From Ignavibacteria bacterium (GTDB taxonomy: Bacteria; Bacteroidota; Ignavibacteria; Ignavibacteriales; Ignavibacteriaceae), in contig JAFLBV010000004.1 of assembly GCA_017302895.1 (NCBI GenBank), positions 124,001 through 188,000 of the forward strand: 64,000 bases of DNA. The letters run 5' to 3'. The translations under genes and the position numbers were made by a program. Within the stretch, counting starts at the first letter, position 1. Each line of letters opens with the position of its first letter. Under the pieces are notes generated by a model, which was not told the origin of the DNA, did no database searches, and saw only the letters and a program-made list of their open reading frames with translations. Below are positions 7,986 through 16,524 of the stretch, one piece after another.

Positions 7986-9155
7986 TTATTCGATAGTAAA
8001 TTCGACTCGACGGTTACCATTTCTTCCTTCTTCTGTTGAATTATCATAAAGGGGATTTTTATCCGCCATTCCAAGCGTTTTCATTCTGTTAGCAGCAATT
8101 CCATTATTAAGGAGATAATAATATAATGCCATTGCCCTCTGTTCGGATAAAATTTGATTGTACTTTTCCAAGCCGGTATTATCAGTAAATCCAACTATCG
8201 TCAATTTCGAAGAAGGGTTCTTCTTTAATTGTTCAACGAGGTCATTCAGTTCTTTATTTGGATACACAATTGCAGCCGCATTATAACCGAAATTATACAC
8301 CACCTTTCCTCGGGGAGCTGTCTGCGTTAATTTTTCCGCAGGTTTAGGATTGGTTGTTGGAGAAGACTGCGGAGTATTTCCTTCTTTTCCTGCTGGATTG
8401 GCATCATTTGCTCCGCTTTTGGCGCCGGATTTGGTTTCAGAATCGGTTTTTTGCCCTGTTCCATTATCAGCTTTTTTGCTGCCATCTGCAGATGAACTCT
8501 CAGGATTGCTCGAAGTCGTGCTTTGTGCAGGGTCACCTGACACTTGCTTACCAGCCTGATCATTGTTGGGGTTATTTGTCGCTGATTCTGTATCCGCCAG
8601 ATTTCCCGGTTTTACTGTTTCCTTGCTTTTATCCTTGCCTGGAAGTAACAGAAAAACTAAAACAATCACCGCTGCCACACCCAATACCCAAAAGGCGATT
8701 TTTGATTTTCCCTTCTCTTCAAAAGGTTTTACATTTACTTCCTTCCCTGCGGTTTTTTCGGAAGTTTTTTTTAGGTCAATTGGCTTGGGATTTGCCCCTC
8801 CTGAAGGAACTTTTTCTTCCTTTTTGTCATCCACTTTTTCTTCAGGTTTCTTTATATCGATCGTTTTTGGCTTTACCTCTCCAGCTTCTGCATGGTCGAT
8901 ACCAGAACCCTGTGCATTATCGGATTTGCTTAAATTAAATCCGGCTACTCCTGCTTGCCTCGAACTACCCGAAGTATTTTTTGATAAATTTAAAGGTTTC
9001 GAGTTCCCCTGACCGGCAGGTTCAGGATTGCTTTTCGAAAGGTTGAATTTGTCACCTGATTGTTTTTCAGCAGCTGCATTATTCTTTGATAAATTAAATT
9101 TTGGGTTGCCTTTATCTTCATTTTTGCCAGTTGCGGAAGAGTTATCTGAGACCAT
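7986..9155 (-). CDS. OmpA-family membrane tether with TerD-like NLSK repeats
   Basis: 389 residues. The N-terminus has no signal peptide and carries FNLSK at 20-24, 37-41 and 73-77 and LNLSK at 55-59, then related IDIKK (99-103) and IDLKK (126-130), all in disordered Ser/Asn/Lys-rich linkers. One membrane helix spans about 153-172 (IAFWVLGVAAVIVLVFLLLP). A Ser/Thr/Asn/Gly-rich linker leads to a C-terminal OmpA domain (about 285-389) with the peptidoglycan-contact residues (VGFTDNTG and NRRVEF). The predicted topology is cytoplasmic N-terminus and periplasmic OmpA domain. The repeats match the N-terminal segment of the adjacent TerD proteins (KFNLSKAAPGL), so I infer it docks or mimics TerD and anchors it to the cell wall. 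It lies 15 bases downstream of a terD gene. Confidence 0.85.
   Translation of the reverse strand: MVSDNSSATGKNEDKGNPKFNLSKNNAAAEKQSGDKFNLSKSNPEPAGQGNSKPLNLSKNTSGSSRQAGVAGFNLSKSDNAQGSGIDHAEAGEVKPKTIDIKKPEEKVDDKKEEKVPSGGANPKPIDLKKTSEKTAGKEVNVKPFEEKGKSKIAFWVLGVAAVIVLVFLLLPGKDKSKETVKPGNLADTESATNNPNNDQAGKQVSGDPAQSTTSSNPESSSADGSKKADNGTGQKTDSETKSGAKSGANDANPAGKEGNTPQSSPTTNPKPAEKLTQTAPRGKVVYNFGYNAAAIVYPNKELNDLVEQLKKNPSSKLTIVGFTDNTGLEKYNQILSEQRAMALYYYLLNNGIAANRMKTLGMADKNPLYDNSTEEGRNGNRRVEFTIE
8925..9098 (-). repeat. Region encoding four [FL]NLSK repeats
   Basis: Four short coding repeats (three FNLSK, one LNLSK), starts spaced 17, 18 and 18 residues apart, in the N-terminal part of the OmpA-like protein. 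The pentapeptide is the same as in the N-terminus of the neighbouring 188-residue TerD protein. The even spacing argues against chance. Confidence 0.75.
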
Positions 9156-9170
9156 AACAATAATTCCTTC

Positions 9171-9821
9171 TTAAGTGTACATGTTAACAAAAGTTTGAAG
9201 ACTTCCCTGGTTTCCTCTTCCTAATGCTTCAAATTCCCAGGAATTACCAACTCTGAACAAACGACCAAACTCAACAGCATCCTCGTTACTGAATTTCTCT
9301 TTGAGTTCGTACTTGCAGAGCTCCTTGCCAGTTGCATCATCGACAATACGAACATAGCAATCATTTACCATCCCGAAATTTTGTTGCAATGTTCTCTTAT
9401 CTTTGTTATTGTCGTTTGGGTATTTACATATCGTTACGCAAATAATTATCTGTTCAATTTCTTTACTCACCTTGTTAAGGGTAATAAGCATATCTTCATC
9501 GTCATCTCCATCACTGCGTCTTCCATCCGGGTCATCTATTGCACCGTAAATGGCACCATCTTCAGTGGCGGGACGAAAAAGTCCCTTTTCATTCGCATCT
9601 TCTATACAATTACCCATTGCAACTTGACCGTAGAAAACGAAATAACTGTCTGATGGAATTTTGAATTTACTGTTTATGCAAAATGCGGATACATCCAGAT
9701 CGAAATCCGGTCCGCCCGGCTCCTCATTTGGATCCCATCCCAAACCAACTCTTACTCTTGTTAGTCCGGGTGCTGCTTTAGCAAGGTCAAATCTATCACC
9801 TTTTTTTAGATTGAAACTCAT
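9171..9821 (-). CDS. TerD-family calcium-binding protein with an acidic insert
   Basis: 216 residues. It opens with the doubled strand motif typical of TerD (FNLKK then FDLAKAAPGL), followed by GLGWDPN and the acidic Ca2+ site PDFDLDVSAF. YFVFYGQ, the GDDDED acidic loop and the C-terminal WEFEALGRGNQGSLQTFV complete the fold. Compared with its two neighbours it has about 28 extra residues around DDPDGRRSDGDDDED and TICKYPNDNNKDKR, suggesting a modified or extra metal site. TerD proteins are cytoplasmic Ca2+-binding stress proteins of tellurite-resistance-type systems; no terC, terB or terZ neighbours are seen here, so a tellurite role should not be assumed. Confidence 0.9.
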   Translation of the reverse strand: MSFNLKKGDRFDLAKAAPGLTRVRVGLGWDPNEEPGGPDFDLDVSAFCINSKFKIPSDSYFVFYGQVAMGNCIEDANEKGLFRPATEDGAIYGAIDDPDGRRSDGDDDEDMLITLNKVSKEIEQIIICVTICKYPNDNNKDKRTLQQNFGMVNDCYVRIVDDATGKELCKYELKEKFSNEDAVEFGRLFRVGNSWEFEALGRGNQGSLQTFVNMYT

Positions 9822-9854
9822 ACTGTCCTCTTTTCTTTCTTTTTAAGAATTTTA

Positions 9855-10421
9855 TTAAGCGTAGAAATCTACTAATGCTCCCAATCCACCGGCACATGGT
9901 TCGCCCATGGCTTCAAATTCCCACTCGTTCCCAGACCTGTATAATCTGCCAATGATGAGGGAATCTGCCTCACTGTAATTTTCACTCAAAGTGTAACGAC
10001 ACAACTCTGCTCCATTTGCTTGATTGCAAATCCTGATAAATGCATTATCAACATTTCCAAATGAATGCCTTCGAGTGTCAGATTCGAAAATTGTCACCGT
10101 AAAGAATATCTGAACAACATGAGGTGACACCCGATCCAAAGTCAATTGGATTACTTCATCATCTCCTTCTCCAACACCTTCCCGACTGTCACCCATGTGC
10201 TTAACAGCACCATCCGGACTCTGTAGATTGTTGTAAAAAACAAAATACTCCTCTGAAGGAATTTTACCGGATTCACCAAGCATAAAAACAGAGACATCGC
10301 AATCGACTGCTTTACCATTTATTATACTTGTATCCCATCCCAAGCCTGCAAAAACATTGTTTAGACCAGGTGCAGCCTTGGAAAGATTGAATTTTTGTTT
10401 TTTATCGAGATTAATCGCCAT
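9855..10421 (-). CDS. TerD-family calcium-binding protein
   Basis: 188 residues, full TerD length. Seen: INLDKKQKFNLSKAAPGL at the N-terminus, GLGWDTS, the acidic strand VDCDVSVFML, EYFVFYNN, the second acidic loop (MGDSREGVGEGDDE), FIRICNQANGAELCRYTL, and the closing WEFEAMGEPCAGGLGALVDFY. The paired acidic loops are the known Ca2+ sites of the family. Its FNLSK segment is the one repeated in the OmpA-like protein. It is closely similar to the gene upstream (tandem duplication) and lies 33 bases before the third terD-like gene. Confidence 0.92.
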   Translation of the reverse strand: MAINLDKKQKFNLSKAAPGLNNVFAGLGWDTSIINGKAVDCDVSVFMLGESGKIPSEEYFVFYNNLQSPDGAVKHMGDSREGVGEGDDEVIQLTLDRVSPHVVQIFFTVTIFESDTRRHSFGNVDNAFIRICNQANGAELCRYTLSENYSEADSLIIGRLYRSGNEWEFEAMGEPCAGGLGALVDFYA

Positions 10422-10495
10422 GATTCAACTCCTTATTCATTAATCATATTTATTCTCTAAACTTCAAATCTTTAATCATTCTCAGTTATGTTCTA

Positions 10496-11062
10496 TTAAA
10501 TAAAAGCATCAACAAGTGTCTGTAAACCACCTTTGTATGGCTGATCCAAAGCCTCAAATTCCCACTCTGACCCAAAACGGTAGAGACGACCTACGCTTAC
10601 TGTGTCGTAACCTCTAAATTGTTCACTTAAAACATAACGACATATCTCCGAATTGCTATTTCTATCCACAACTCGAATGAATGAGTTTTCGACTTGATCA
10701 AAAGAGAGACCTTTTTCCTCAGCTTCATGTATTACAACACAAAAAATGATCTGAACGACTTTTGAGGAGACTCTATTTAGATCAATATGAATGGCTTCGT
10801 CATCACCTTCTCCTGCACCCGTACGATTATCTCCTGAATGGATAACCGCCCCATCCGGACTGGTTTTGTTATTATAAAAAACGAAATATTCATCATCAGG
10901 AAACTTTCCATTCTCACCCAGCATAAGTACTGCAACATCACAATCTATATCTGGTCCACCATCATTTTTTGTATCCCAACCAAGCCCCACAAACACATTT
11001 TGCAATCCCGGTTTAGCCTTCGACAGGTTGATTTTTTGTTTTTTTTCAAGATTTATTGCCAT
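10496..11062 (-). CDS. TerD-family calcium-binding protein
   Basis: 188 residues, same architecture as its downstream paralogue: INLEKKQKINLSKAKPGL, GLGWDTKNDGGPDIDCDVAV, EYFVFYNNKTSPDG, HSGDNRTGAGEGDDE, and a terminal WEFEALDQPYKGGLQTLV. The HxGDNxTGxGxGDDE loop is nearly identical to that of enterobacterial TerD. A GGAG precedes the ATG. It is the first of three consecutive terD-like genes, with a 116-base gap to the proline-rich protein gene upstream. Function within this cluster is unproven. Confidence 0.93.
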   Translation of the reverse strand: MAINLEKKQKINLSKAKPGLQNVFVGLGWDTKNDGGPDIDCDVAVLMLGENGKFPDDEYFVFYNNKTSPDGAVIHSGDNRTGAGEGDDEAIHIDLNRVSSKVVQIIFCVVIHEAEEKGLSFDQVENSFIRVVDRNSNSEICRYVLSEQFRGYDTVSVGRLYRFGSEWEFEALDQPYKGGLQTLVDAFI

Positions 11063-11178
11063 AATATTTCGCTCCTATTAATTAATGAATTATTCTGTTT
11101 TTTATTGTAATTTTTTACTTTAAAGTTATTGGTGATCCTTCATCAGATTTACCTCTGCTCTTGTTAGACTTCCAATCA

Positions 11179-12627
11179 TTATCTTTTTGCCTTCGGTATT
11201 GGAGGCAATTCCGGAGGAGCCCCAGGTTTTGGAATCGGTGGTGCAACAGGTTTACTCATCGGCTTCGGGATCGGGGGTGCAACAGGTTTTGGAAGCGGAG
11301 GTGGAACTGGTTTATTCATCGGCTTCGGGATCGGGGGTGCAACAGGTTTTGGAAGCGGAGGTGGAACTGGTTTATTCACCGGCTTCGGGATCGGGGGTGC
11401 AACAGGTTTTGGAAGCGGAGGTGGAACTGGTTTGTTCACCGGCTTTGGAAGCGGGGGTGCAACAGGTGAAGAAGGGAGTTTTGGAGTTGGAAGATTAAAT
11501 TGATTGTAGGGCGAGTGAGCTGTACTGTCGTTTGCAAGACTATAACCACTGGCTTCGATATCCATAAATATTAGATCTATTACTTGATCGTATGTTTCAT
11601 CGTCAACCCCTTTAACATTATATCTGGATCCTAACTTTTGAATGAAATATTCGGTGTTTATTTCCGGATCAATTACTAGAACCAGCAGATTATTCAACGA
11701 TATCTTGAATCTCTCGACAATGTTTTCCAGTGAGTTGAAAATCTTTCCAAATCCATTATGGCCTAACATATTTTGTTCTAATTGATGGAGTCTAACTCGA
11801 AATTTATGTACTTCTCCAGATGAAAGTTGAACATCCCCCTCAATGAGAATTTTAGGTGATTTAAGAAATTTACTAATAGTAGGGATTATGAATTTAATTT
11901 CATTTTCCGAATCTATATCTCTTCTATTGTTTTTGATATATTCAATAATGGTTTGAGCAAAAATTGAAAGCCTCGGATCAGACCCACAGCCTAGCAAACA
12001 ATCAGAATGCTTAAGTTGTTTTTCCGGTAATGTGATGTACTGAATGTGCAAATTGTTAAATAATGAATTCAGAACTATTATATCTTTCTTATTTTCAAGA
12101 AGATTGCAATTTCGAAGATATGCAAGTAGTGACTCATAAAAATCTATTTTTGCAACATTGCTATATCCAGCTTCAGTAAACAAACCTTGCACTAAAATCT
12201 GCTCATGTTCCTCTATGTCTATGTCAAACCAAAATCTAAGACAAAGTGATGATCTGTACTTTTCGATTGATTCCTGAGTGAATAAAATTCCACTCAAGAA
12301 ATGGTCAAAAAGATATTTTTCAATTCCATCATATAGCAGTTGTTTAGCTTGTCTGGATTCACCCATTCTTGAATAAAAAAGAGGTTTTCTGATGATGTCA
12401 AAATAATCCGAAAAGGCATGGGGATCGTTTTGATCGACTCTAATTTTTGCACTACCTCCCATTATGAAATCACTTCCATTGGAATAAAAAAAGAGTGGTA
12501 TTTCATTCCCTTCATCGGATTTAAGAGGTAAATACCTTCTACCCTCTTTCTGATACCAAAAAGTTAGTTTATTGCGAGATACCTTGATTAGAATTGAATA
12601 ACTCATCGAGGTTACTTCTTCATCCAT
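11179..12627 (-). CDS. Unknown protein with proline-rich repeat tail; possible degenerate actin-like fold
   Basis: 482 residues. Residues 1 to about 385 are globular. They contain LFTEAGYSNVAKIDFYESLLAYL, which resembles the connecting segment of Hsp70/actin-type ATPases, followed by DIIVLNSLFNNLHIQYI where a phosphate-2 DxGGG motif would be expected but is absent. I therefore suspect a non-catalytic actin-like fold, with low certainty. Residues from about 386 form a proline-rich tail of near-perfect 20-residue repeats (KPVPPPLPKPVAPPIPKP), likely an extended spacer or binding ligand. Its start overlaps the end of the actin-like ATPase gene by 16 bases, so the two are translationally coupled and probably partners. 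Confidence 0.75.
   Translation of the reverse strand: MDEEVTSMSYSILIKVSRNKLTFWYQKEGRRYLPLKSDEGNEIPLFFYSNGSDFIMGGSAKIRVDQNDPHAFSDYFDIIRKPLFYSRMGESRQAKQLLYDGIEKYLFDHFLSGILFTQESIEKYRSSLCLRFWFDIDIEEHEQILVQGLFTEAGYSNVAKIDFYESLLAYLRNCNLLENKKDIIVLNSLFNNLHIQYITLPEKQLKHSDCLLGCGSDPRLSIFAQTIIEYIKNNRRDIDSENEIKFIIPTISKFLKSPKILIEGDVQLSSGEVHKFRVRLHQLEQNMLGHNGFGKIFNSLENIVERFKISLNNLLVLVIDPEINTEYFIQKLGSRYNVKGVDDETYDQVIDLIFMDIEASGYSLANDSTAHSPYNQFNLPTPKLPSSPVAPPLPKPVNKPVPPPLPKPVAPPIPKPVNKPVPPPLPKPVAPPIPKPMNKPVPPPLPKPVAPPIPKPMSKPVAPPIPKPGAPPELPPIPKAKR
11249..11466 (-). repeat. 60-bp in-frame tandem repeats (proline-rich tail)
   Basis: At least three copies of an exact or nearly exact 60-bp unit plus a degenerate edge copy, each encoding 20 residues. 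Copies differ by a few bases only (for example tttattcatc versus tttattcacc), indicating recent expansion by slippage or recombination. Copy number probably varies between strains. Confidence 0.9.
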
Positions 12628-15600
12628 TCCAGCAAGTATTTTTCGTAGAACTTCATCCCCTCCAGAATAATTATTGGTGCGACATAATCAAATTTTTTCT
12701 CATTAGCTCTATTTTTCTTAGCCTCAATATAATCTGGATCTTGCTTTATGTACGATTCAATATTCATATTTGCGAAAGCCTCGAGAAATTGGTTTTCTTT
12801 CACATCTAAACCAAAAAGAGAATGAGATACTTTATTGAATAAATACGCAAAATCCATAAACTTTGGACATGGACGACGAGGGTCGGGTGGTGAACAAACA
12901 AATGAATCTCCAATAAATTCCATCATTTCACTTGTAACTGAATTTCCGTAGCCAAGATACTTTTTGTCCCCCTCCGATGTGTATACACAAAACCCTTCTT
13001 CTCCCAAGATTTCAATTGCTTGTTTATTCTCGGGAACCAACATTCGTGTATTAAAAGTGGGTATAGCTAATCCCTTCGAAACTTCATACTTTACATCTGA
13101 ATTGTTATCTTTTTTTAGATGATTAATATTTATAATAATGCCTCTTGTATAATCTATTGGAGAAATAGTGCTCCTGGCAATGTTCTCTCCACCTATTCCT
13201 CTAATAAACATTTGAGTAAAATAATCCCGGGCTGTTTTTGCATTTACACCTGCCTCCAGCCAATCGAATATTCTAGCCCCTTTTCCAGCAAAAGCAATAT
13301 TAATCTTTGGTTGGTAATTTTTCATCTTATGAGGAAAGTCCTCAGATCTCATAATCTCATTTCTAAGTTTAAAAGTTAACTGTCCTGCATAGTACATTAT
13401 CAGACCAGTTACATATAGATTTACAATCATCAACTCCTTACATTCGGCAGCAATCAACTTATAGAAATCGCCATAATCGGAATCATCCAATCTGTCAACA
13501 ATCTGTTCAAAGTAAAAAGGTGCAGTTTCCTTATTATATTTGTAGGGTGATGTATGAAGACCGGATAATTTGAATTTCTTTTTCTCACAGACTCGAAGTA
13601 AGACAGATTGGAAATTTTTTGAATATCCTGTTGCTTGAGCTATTCTTTGAGCAGCAAATCTTATAGAATTCTGCTTAATCATCGCCTTCGAACCACCATC
13701 CAATGGGCAAATCACACTAATATCCGTAGTACTGCCACCGATATCAAAAATCAGAAGCAGTTCACCTGGTCTAACAGGATAATCTAAAAGGAAATAATTT
13801 GCAACTGCACACGCTTCAGTAAGAGATTCATTATTCCCCAATTCCTTAAATTGAAAATTTAATGGGCCAGTATCCGTTTTAATGTCCATAAATTGTTTTT
13901 TTGTAGCTTTTCGATTACTACCCCACCCTGAAGTTTCCGATGAGCGTTCAGATCTTTCCCATTCCGAAGAGACCTCGCTGTCCCATGAAGTGGATGTATC
14001 ATTATTAGTAGGAAGATTCCAAGTACTAACAGAATCATTATTTGGATATGCATTCGAGTTTATTTCGTTATCTTCAGCAGTTCCCCATGGAGTTTCGCCT
14101 TTGTCATTTTCAATTTCCAAGTCTGATGGCCTGTAAATTTCCATTTTTTTACCATTGACAATTGGACTAACATCCTCAAGATTTTTATATATTCCAAAAT
14201 AATCATGTAATAAGGCTTTTGGCATTGATGATGGATATGACCATTTGATTGATACTGGTTCATGATTCTCTTCGAAGAGTTGTGCATAGACATGTAGTAT
14301 TAAAGTTCGCAAGTAGGCTGTTTTATGGCTTTTGTCGATGCTCTTGTTTGACCATTTCATGTTGTGTACCAATTCCGTAATTCCAGCACCCCCAACAAGA
14401 TTTAAGATATGACGGTTTTCGTTTGAGGTTTCTATTGGTAGATTTCGAGAAAAACAAGGAAATCCTCCGACAATATCTTTCTCCATTAATTGATTATCAA
14501 CCAAACTGGCAGAGTTCGCAATTCTTTTATAATCATGAAGTGTTAAAACTGACTTAATTGCGTTAGTCGGCACTTCTTCTCCCTGAAAGAAAAACAACTC
14601 TTTTTCTTCAGATGGGGTATCATAATTTTTGCTCTTTTGATCGGTGAGAAGAGAAACCCTTCGATTTTTTAACCTAAACGGTCTATTAATTCTGGAAGGG
14701 TCGGATTCTGACCAATAAGCTATCGAAGAGTTTGTGCTGCCAAAATCCACGCCTAAATTTGCCGGTACGAGGTCTCTGTCATTATTTGTGAGCCAATTCT
14801 TTGGAAGTCCGTTGATAGTTCCAAGTTCATCATATCTGACAAGTGCAAACCCACATATATTCTCACTCTTGCCAATTGAAAATTTAATGCCTTTGTAAGG
14901 CTGATTACTCTCATAAACTTCATATTTGTATGAATTAGCTACTTTATAATTTGATTCGATCAATAATTGAGCTTTATTGTTTTCGGGAAGATTTGCTACT
15001 CTTCCATTTTCTACAATGTATTCAGGCAAACCATTATTATCTCTTATTATCCTGAAAAATGGATCATCCTTATCGCCAACAAATGGTGTTGCTTGAAATT
15101 GAACACCATTGTGAGGAAGTTCACTATACAGAAAATACCGTTGCCATTGTTTAGAAATAAAATCGGGCCATAAAACCAAATCTTTTCCAGTGATTTCACC
15201 TCCAATTGAGTAAGTTCTCTTTATTTCGGTATCCTTCCCTAAACGATCAACAATCTTCAGAGTAACATTTAGTTTTTCCACTTCACCACTTGGATCATAA
15301 AAGGCGATGATTCTGGATTTGACATGAGAATCGTCTTTTAATCCGCAAATTGCATCCATGTGATTATCAAAAACGCTGAGAGCCACCGTAGACAACGGTA
15401 ACCCAAAATAAGCGTAAAAACCTGATCTGTCAGTTCGTTCTGCTTTCAGAAAAAGAATCGGATGATTCTTTAAAAAGTCAGGATTACTTTCACCGTTTGG
15501 AAGTCCGATCTGTAATATCTGGGATGATTCGGGGAGTAAAAGTTCTTCAGGGTTAAAGGCAATTGCCCCCTCTTGGTTCTCATCATCAGAGATTACACCA

Positions 15601-16517
15601 TTTAGACCAAATAATTGGGTTGAATAATTGAAGATTATGTTGAACGGGCTTTCGAATAACGCTATCTCTGGGGTCTTTTCCACAGGATTTTGCCAACCCT
15701 TCTGACGAGAATAGTTCAACATTCCATTCGCCCAGTCTTCTAAATTATTTATCAGGTTTGAATAATTTGGCGTGTCAGATTCTTGTAGATTAGAAAAATG
15801 CTTGCGAAAACCAGATATTTTCTTCAGTAGATGCTTACAATAGCCATATAATATATTAAGTTCTTTTGGATTTAAATCAGATTCAAGTGGGTCAACGAAT
15901 TTCCCATTTCTAAGGAAAACCTGCTTTTCATCCAAGTGATAGGATACCGAAGTAAAAATAAAACTTTCGGGGGATGTCCCTCCCACAACACTTCCTTTAT
16001 AGCTGATGACATCAATAAATGGGAAATTATCAGGTTGATTCTCTGACCGGGTTTGGTCTATCCACAATTTTTTCCGATCAAAGAGGACATTCCCAAAAGC
16101 TCCTAATGGTTCATAAATATTTTCAGTCTCACCTAAGCTTTTGCCATCACTATATTTTAGAAATACTCTATCAATGGACAAATCAGAATAATTGAGAGCA
16201 ATACAACTTAAGAACCCTCTCCATTCACTTATTAACTGATTGTAAAACGACAACATCCCCTTTGCTTTAATATTGGTGTCTGATAAACTTTCCAATGCAA
16301 TTTTAAATAAATTAGCCCTTGCAAAAACTGAGGGCATACCCGACACAATAGAACCTAAATTGATACTGGTTGCTCCCTCTTTATCAGAGTTTAACTCAGG
16401 AATCTCTATGTTTTTTATGAAAAATTCTGGTGCCGAAAGTTTTGACCACTTATATTCAACACCGGGTTGGTGTTCTGTCGATCTGATTGTTAATGATTGT
16501 ATTGTTTTCTCAGACAT
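12612..16517 (-). CDS. Giant actin/Hsp70-like ATPase
   Basis: 1301 residues. The C-terminal half is an actin/Hsp70-superfamily ATPase: phosphate-1 motif NLGVDFGSTNSSIAYW (about 586), phosphate-2 LLLIFDIGGSTTDISVI (about 924), and an adenosine-like motif INIAFAGKGARIFDWL (about 1076). The N-terminal 580 residues are unlike any domain I recognise. A low-complexity Ser/Asn/Trp-rich insertion at about 820-875 (TSTSWDSEVSSEWERSE) sits inside the ATPase domain, probably as a flexible loop. It lies 7 bases after the tubulin-like gene and overlaps the proline-rich gene. I infer an NTP-driven assembly or chaperone role with those partners. No signal peptide or membrane segment is seen, so it should be cytoplasmic. 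Confidence 0.82.
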   Translation of the reverse strand: MSEKTIQSLTIRSTEHQPGVEYKWSKLSAPEFFIKNIEIPELNSDKEGATSINLGSIVSGMPSVFARANLFKIALESLSDTNIKAKGMLSFYNQLISEWRGFLSCIALNYSDLSIDRVFLKYSDGKSLGETENIYEPLGAFGNVLFDRKKLWIDQTRSENQPDNFPFIDVISYKGSVVGGTSPESFIFTSVSYHLDEKQVFLRNGKFVDPLESDLNPKELNILYGYCKHLLKKISGFRKHFSNLQESDTPNYSNLINNLEDWANGMLNYSRQKGWQNPVEKTPEIALFESPFNIIFNYSTQLFGLNGVISDDENQEGAIAFNPEELLLPESSQILQIGLPNGESNPDFLKNHPILFLKAERTDRSGFYAYFGLPLSTVALSVFDNHMDAICGLKDDSHVKSRIIAFYDPSGEVEKLNVTLKIVDRLGKDTEIKRTYSIGGEITGKDLVLWPDFISKQWQRYFLYSELPHNGVQFQATPFVGDKDDPFFRIIRDNNGLPEYIVENGRVANLPENNKAQLLIESNYKVANSYKYEVYESNQPYKGIKFSIGKSENICGFALVRYDELGTINGLPKNWLTNNDRDLVPANLGVDFGSTNSSIAYWSESDPSRINRPFRLKNRRVSLLTDQKSKNYDTPSEEKELFFFQGEEVPTNAIKSVLTLHDYKRIANSASLVDNQLMEKDIVGGFPCFSRNLPIETSNENRHILNLVGGAGITELVHNMKWSNKSIDKSHKTAYLRTLILHVYAQLFEENHEPVSIKWSYPSSMPKALLHDYFGIYKNLEDVSPIVNGKKMEIYRPSDLEIENDKGETPWGTAEDNEINSNAYPNNDSVSTWNLPTNNDTSTSWDSEVSSEWERSERSSETSGWGSNRKATKKQFMDIKTDTGPLNFQFKELGNNESLTEACAVANYFLLDYPVRPGELLLIFDIGGSTTDISVICPLDGGSKAMIKQNSIRFAAQRIAQATGYSKNFQSVLLRVCEKKKFKLSGLHTSPYKYNKETAPFYFEQIVDRLDDSDYGDFYKLIAAECKELMIVNLYVTGLIMYYAGQLTFKLRNEIMRSEDFPHKMKNYQPKINIAFAGKGARIFDWLEAGVNAKTARDYFTQMFIRGIGGENIARSTISPIDYTRGIIININHLKKDNNSDVKYEVSKGLAIPTFNTRMLVPENKQAIEILGEEGFCVYTSEGDKKYLGYGNSVTSEMMEFIGDSFVCSPPDPRRPCPKFMDFAYLFNKVSHSLFGLDVKENQFLEAFANMNIESYIKQDPDYIEAKKNRANEKKFDYVAPIIILEGMKFYEKYLLEWMKK

Positions 16518-16524
16518 TTTTCAC

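Noticed and set aside
9171..11062. Standard tellurite-resistance (ter) operon
   Set aside because: Only terD-type genes are present. terA, terB, terC, terY and terZ are not recognised, so tellurite resistance is not claimed.
11161..11498. Two plus-strand repeat-rich open frames
   Set aside because: They are antisense readings of the proline-rich tandem repeats of the minus-strand gene.
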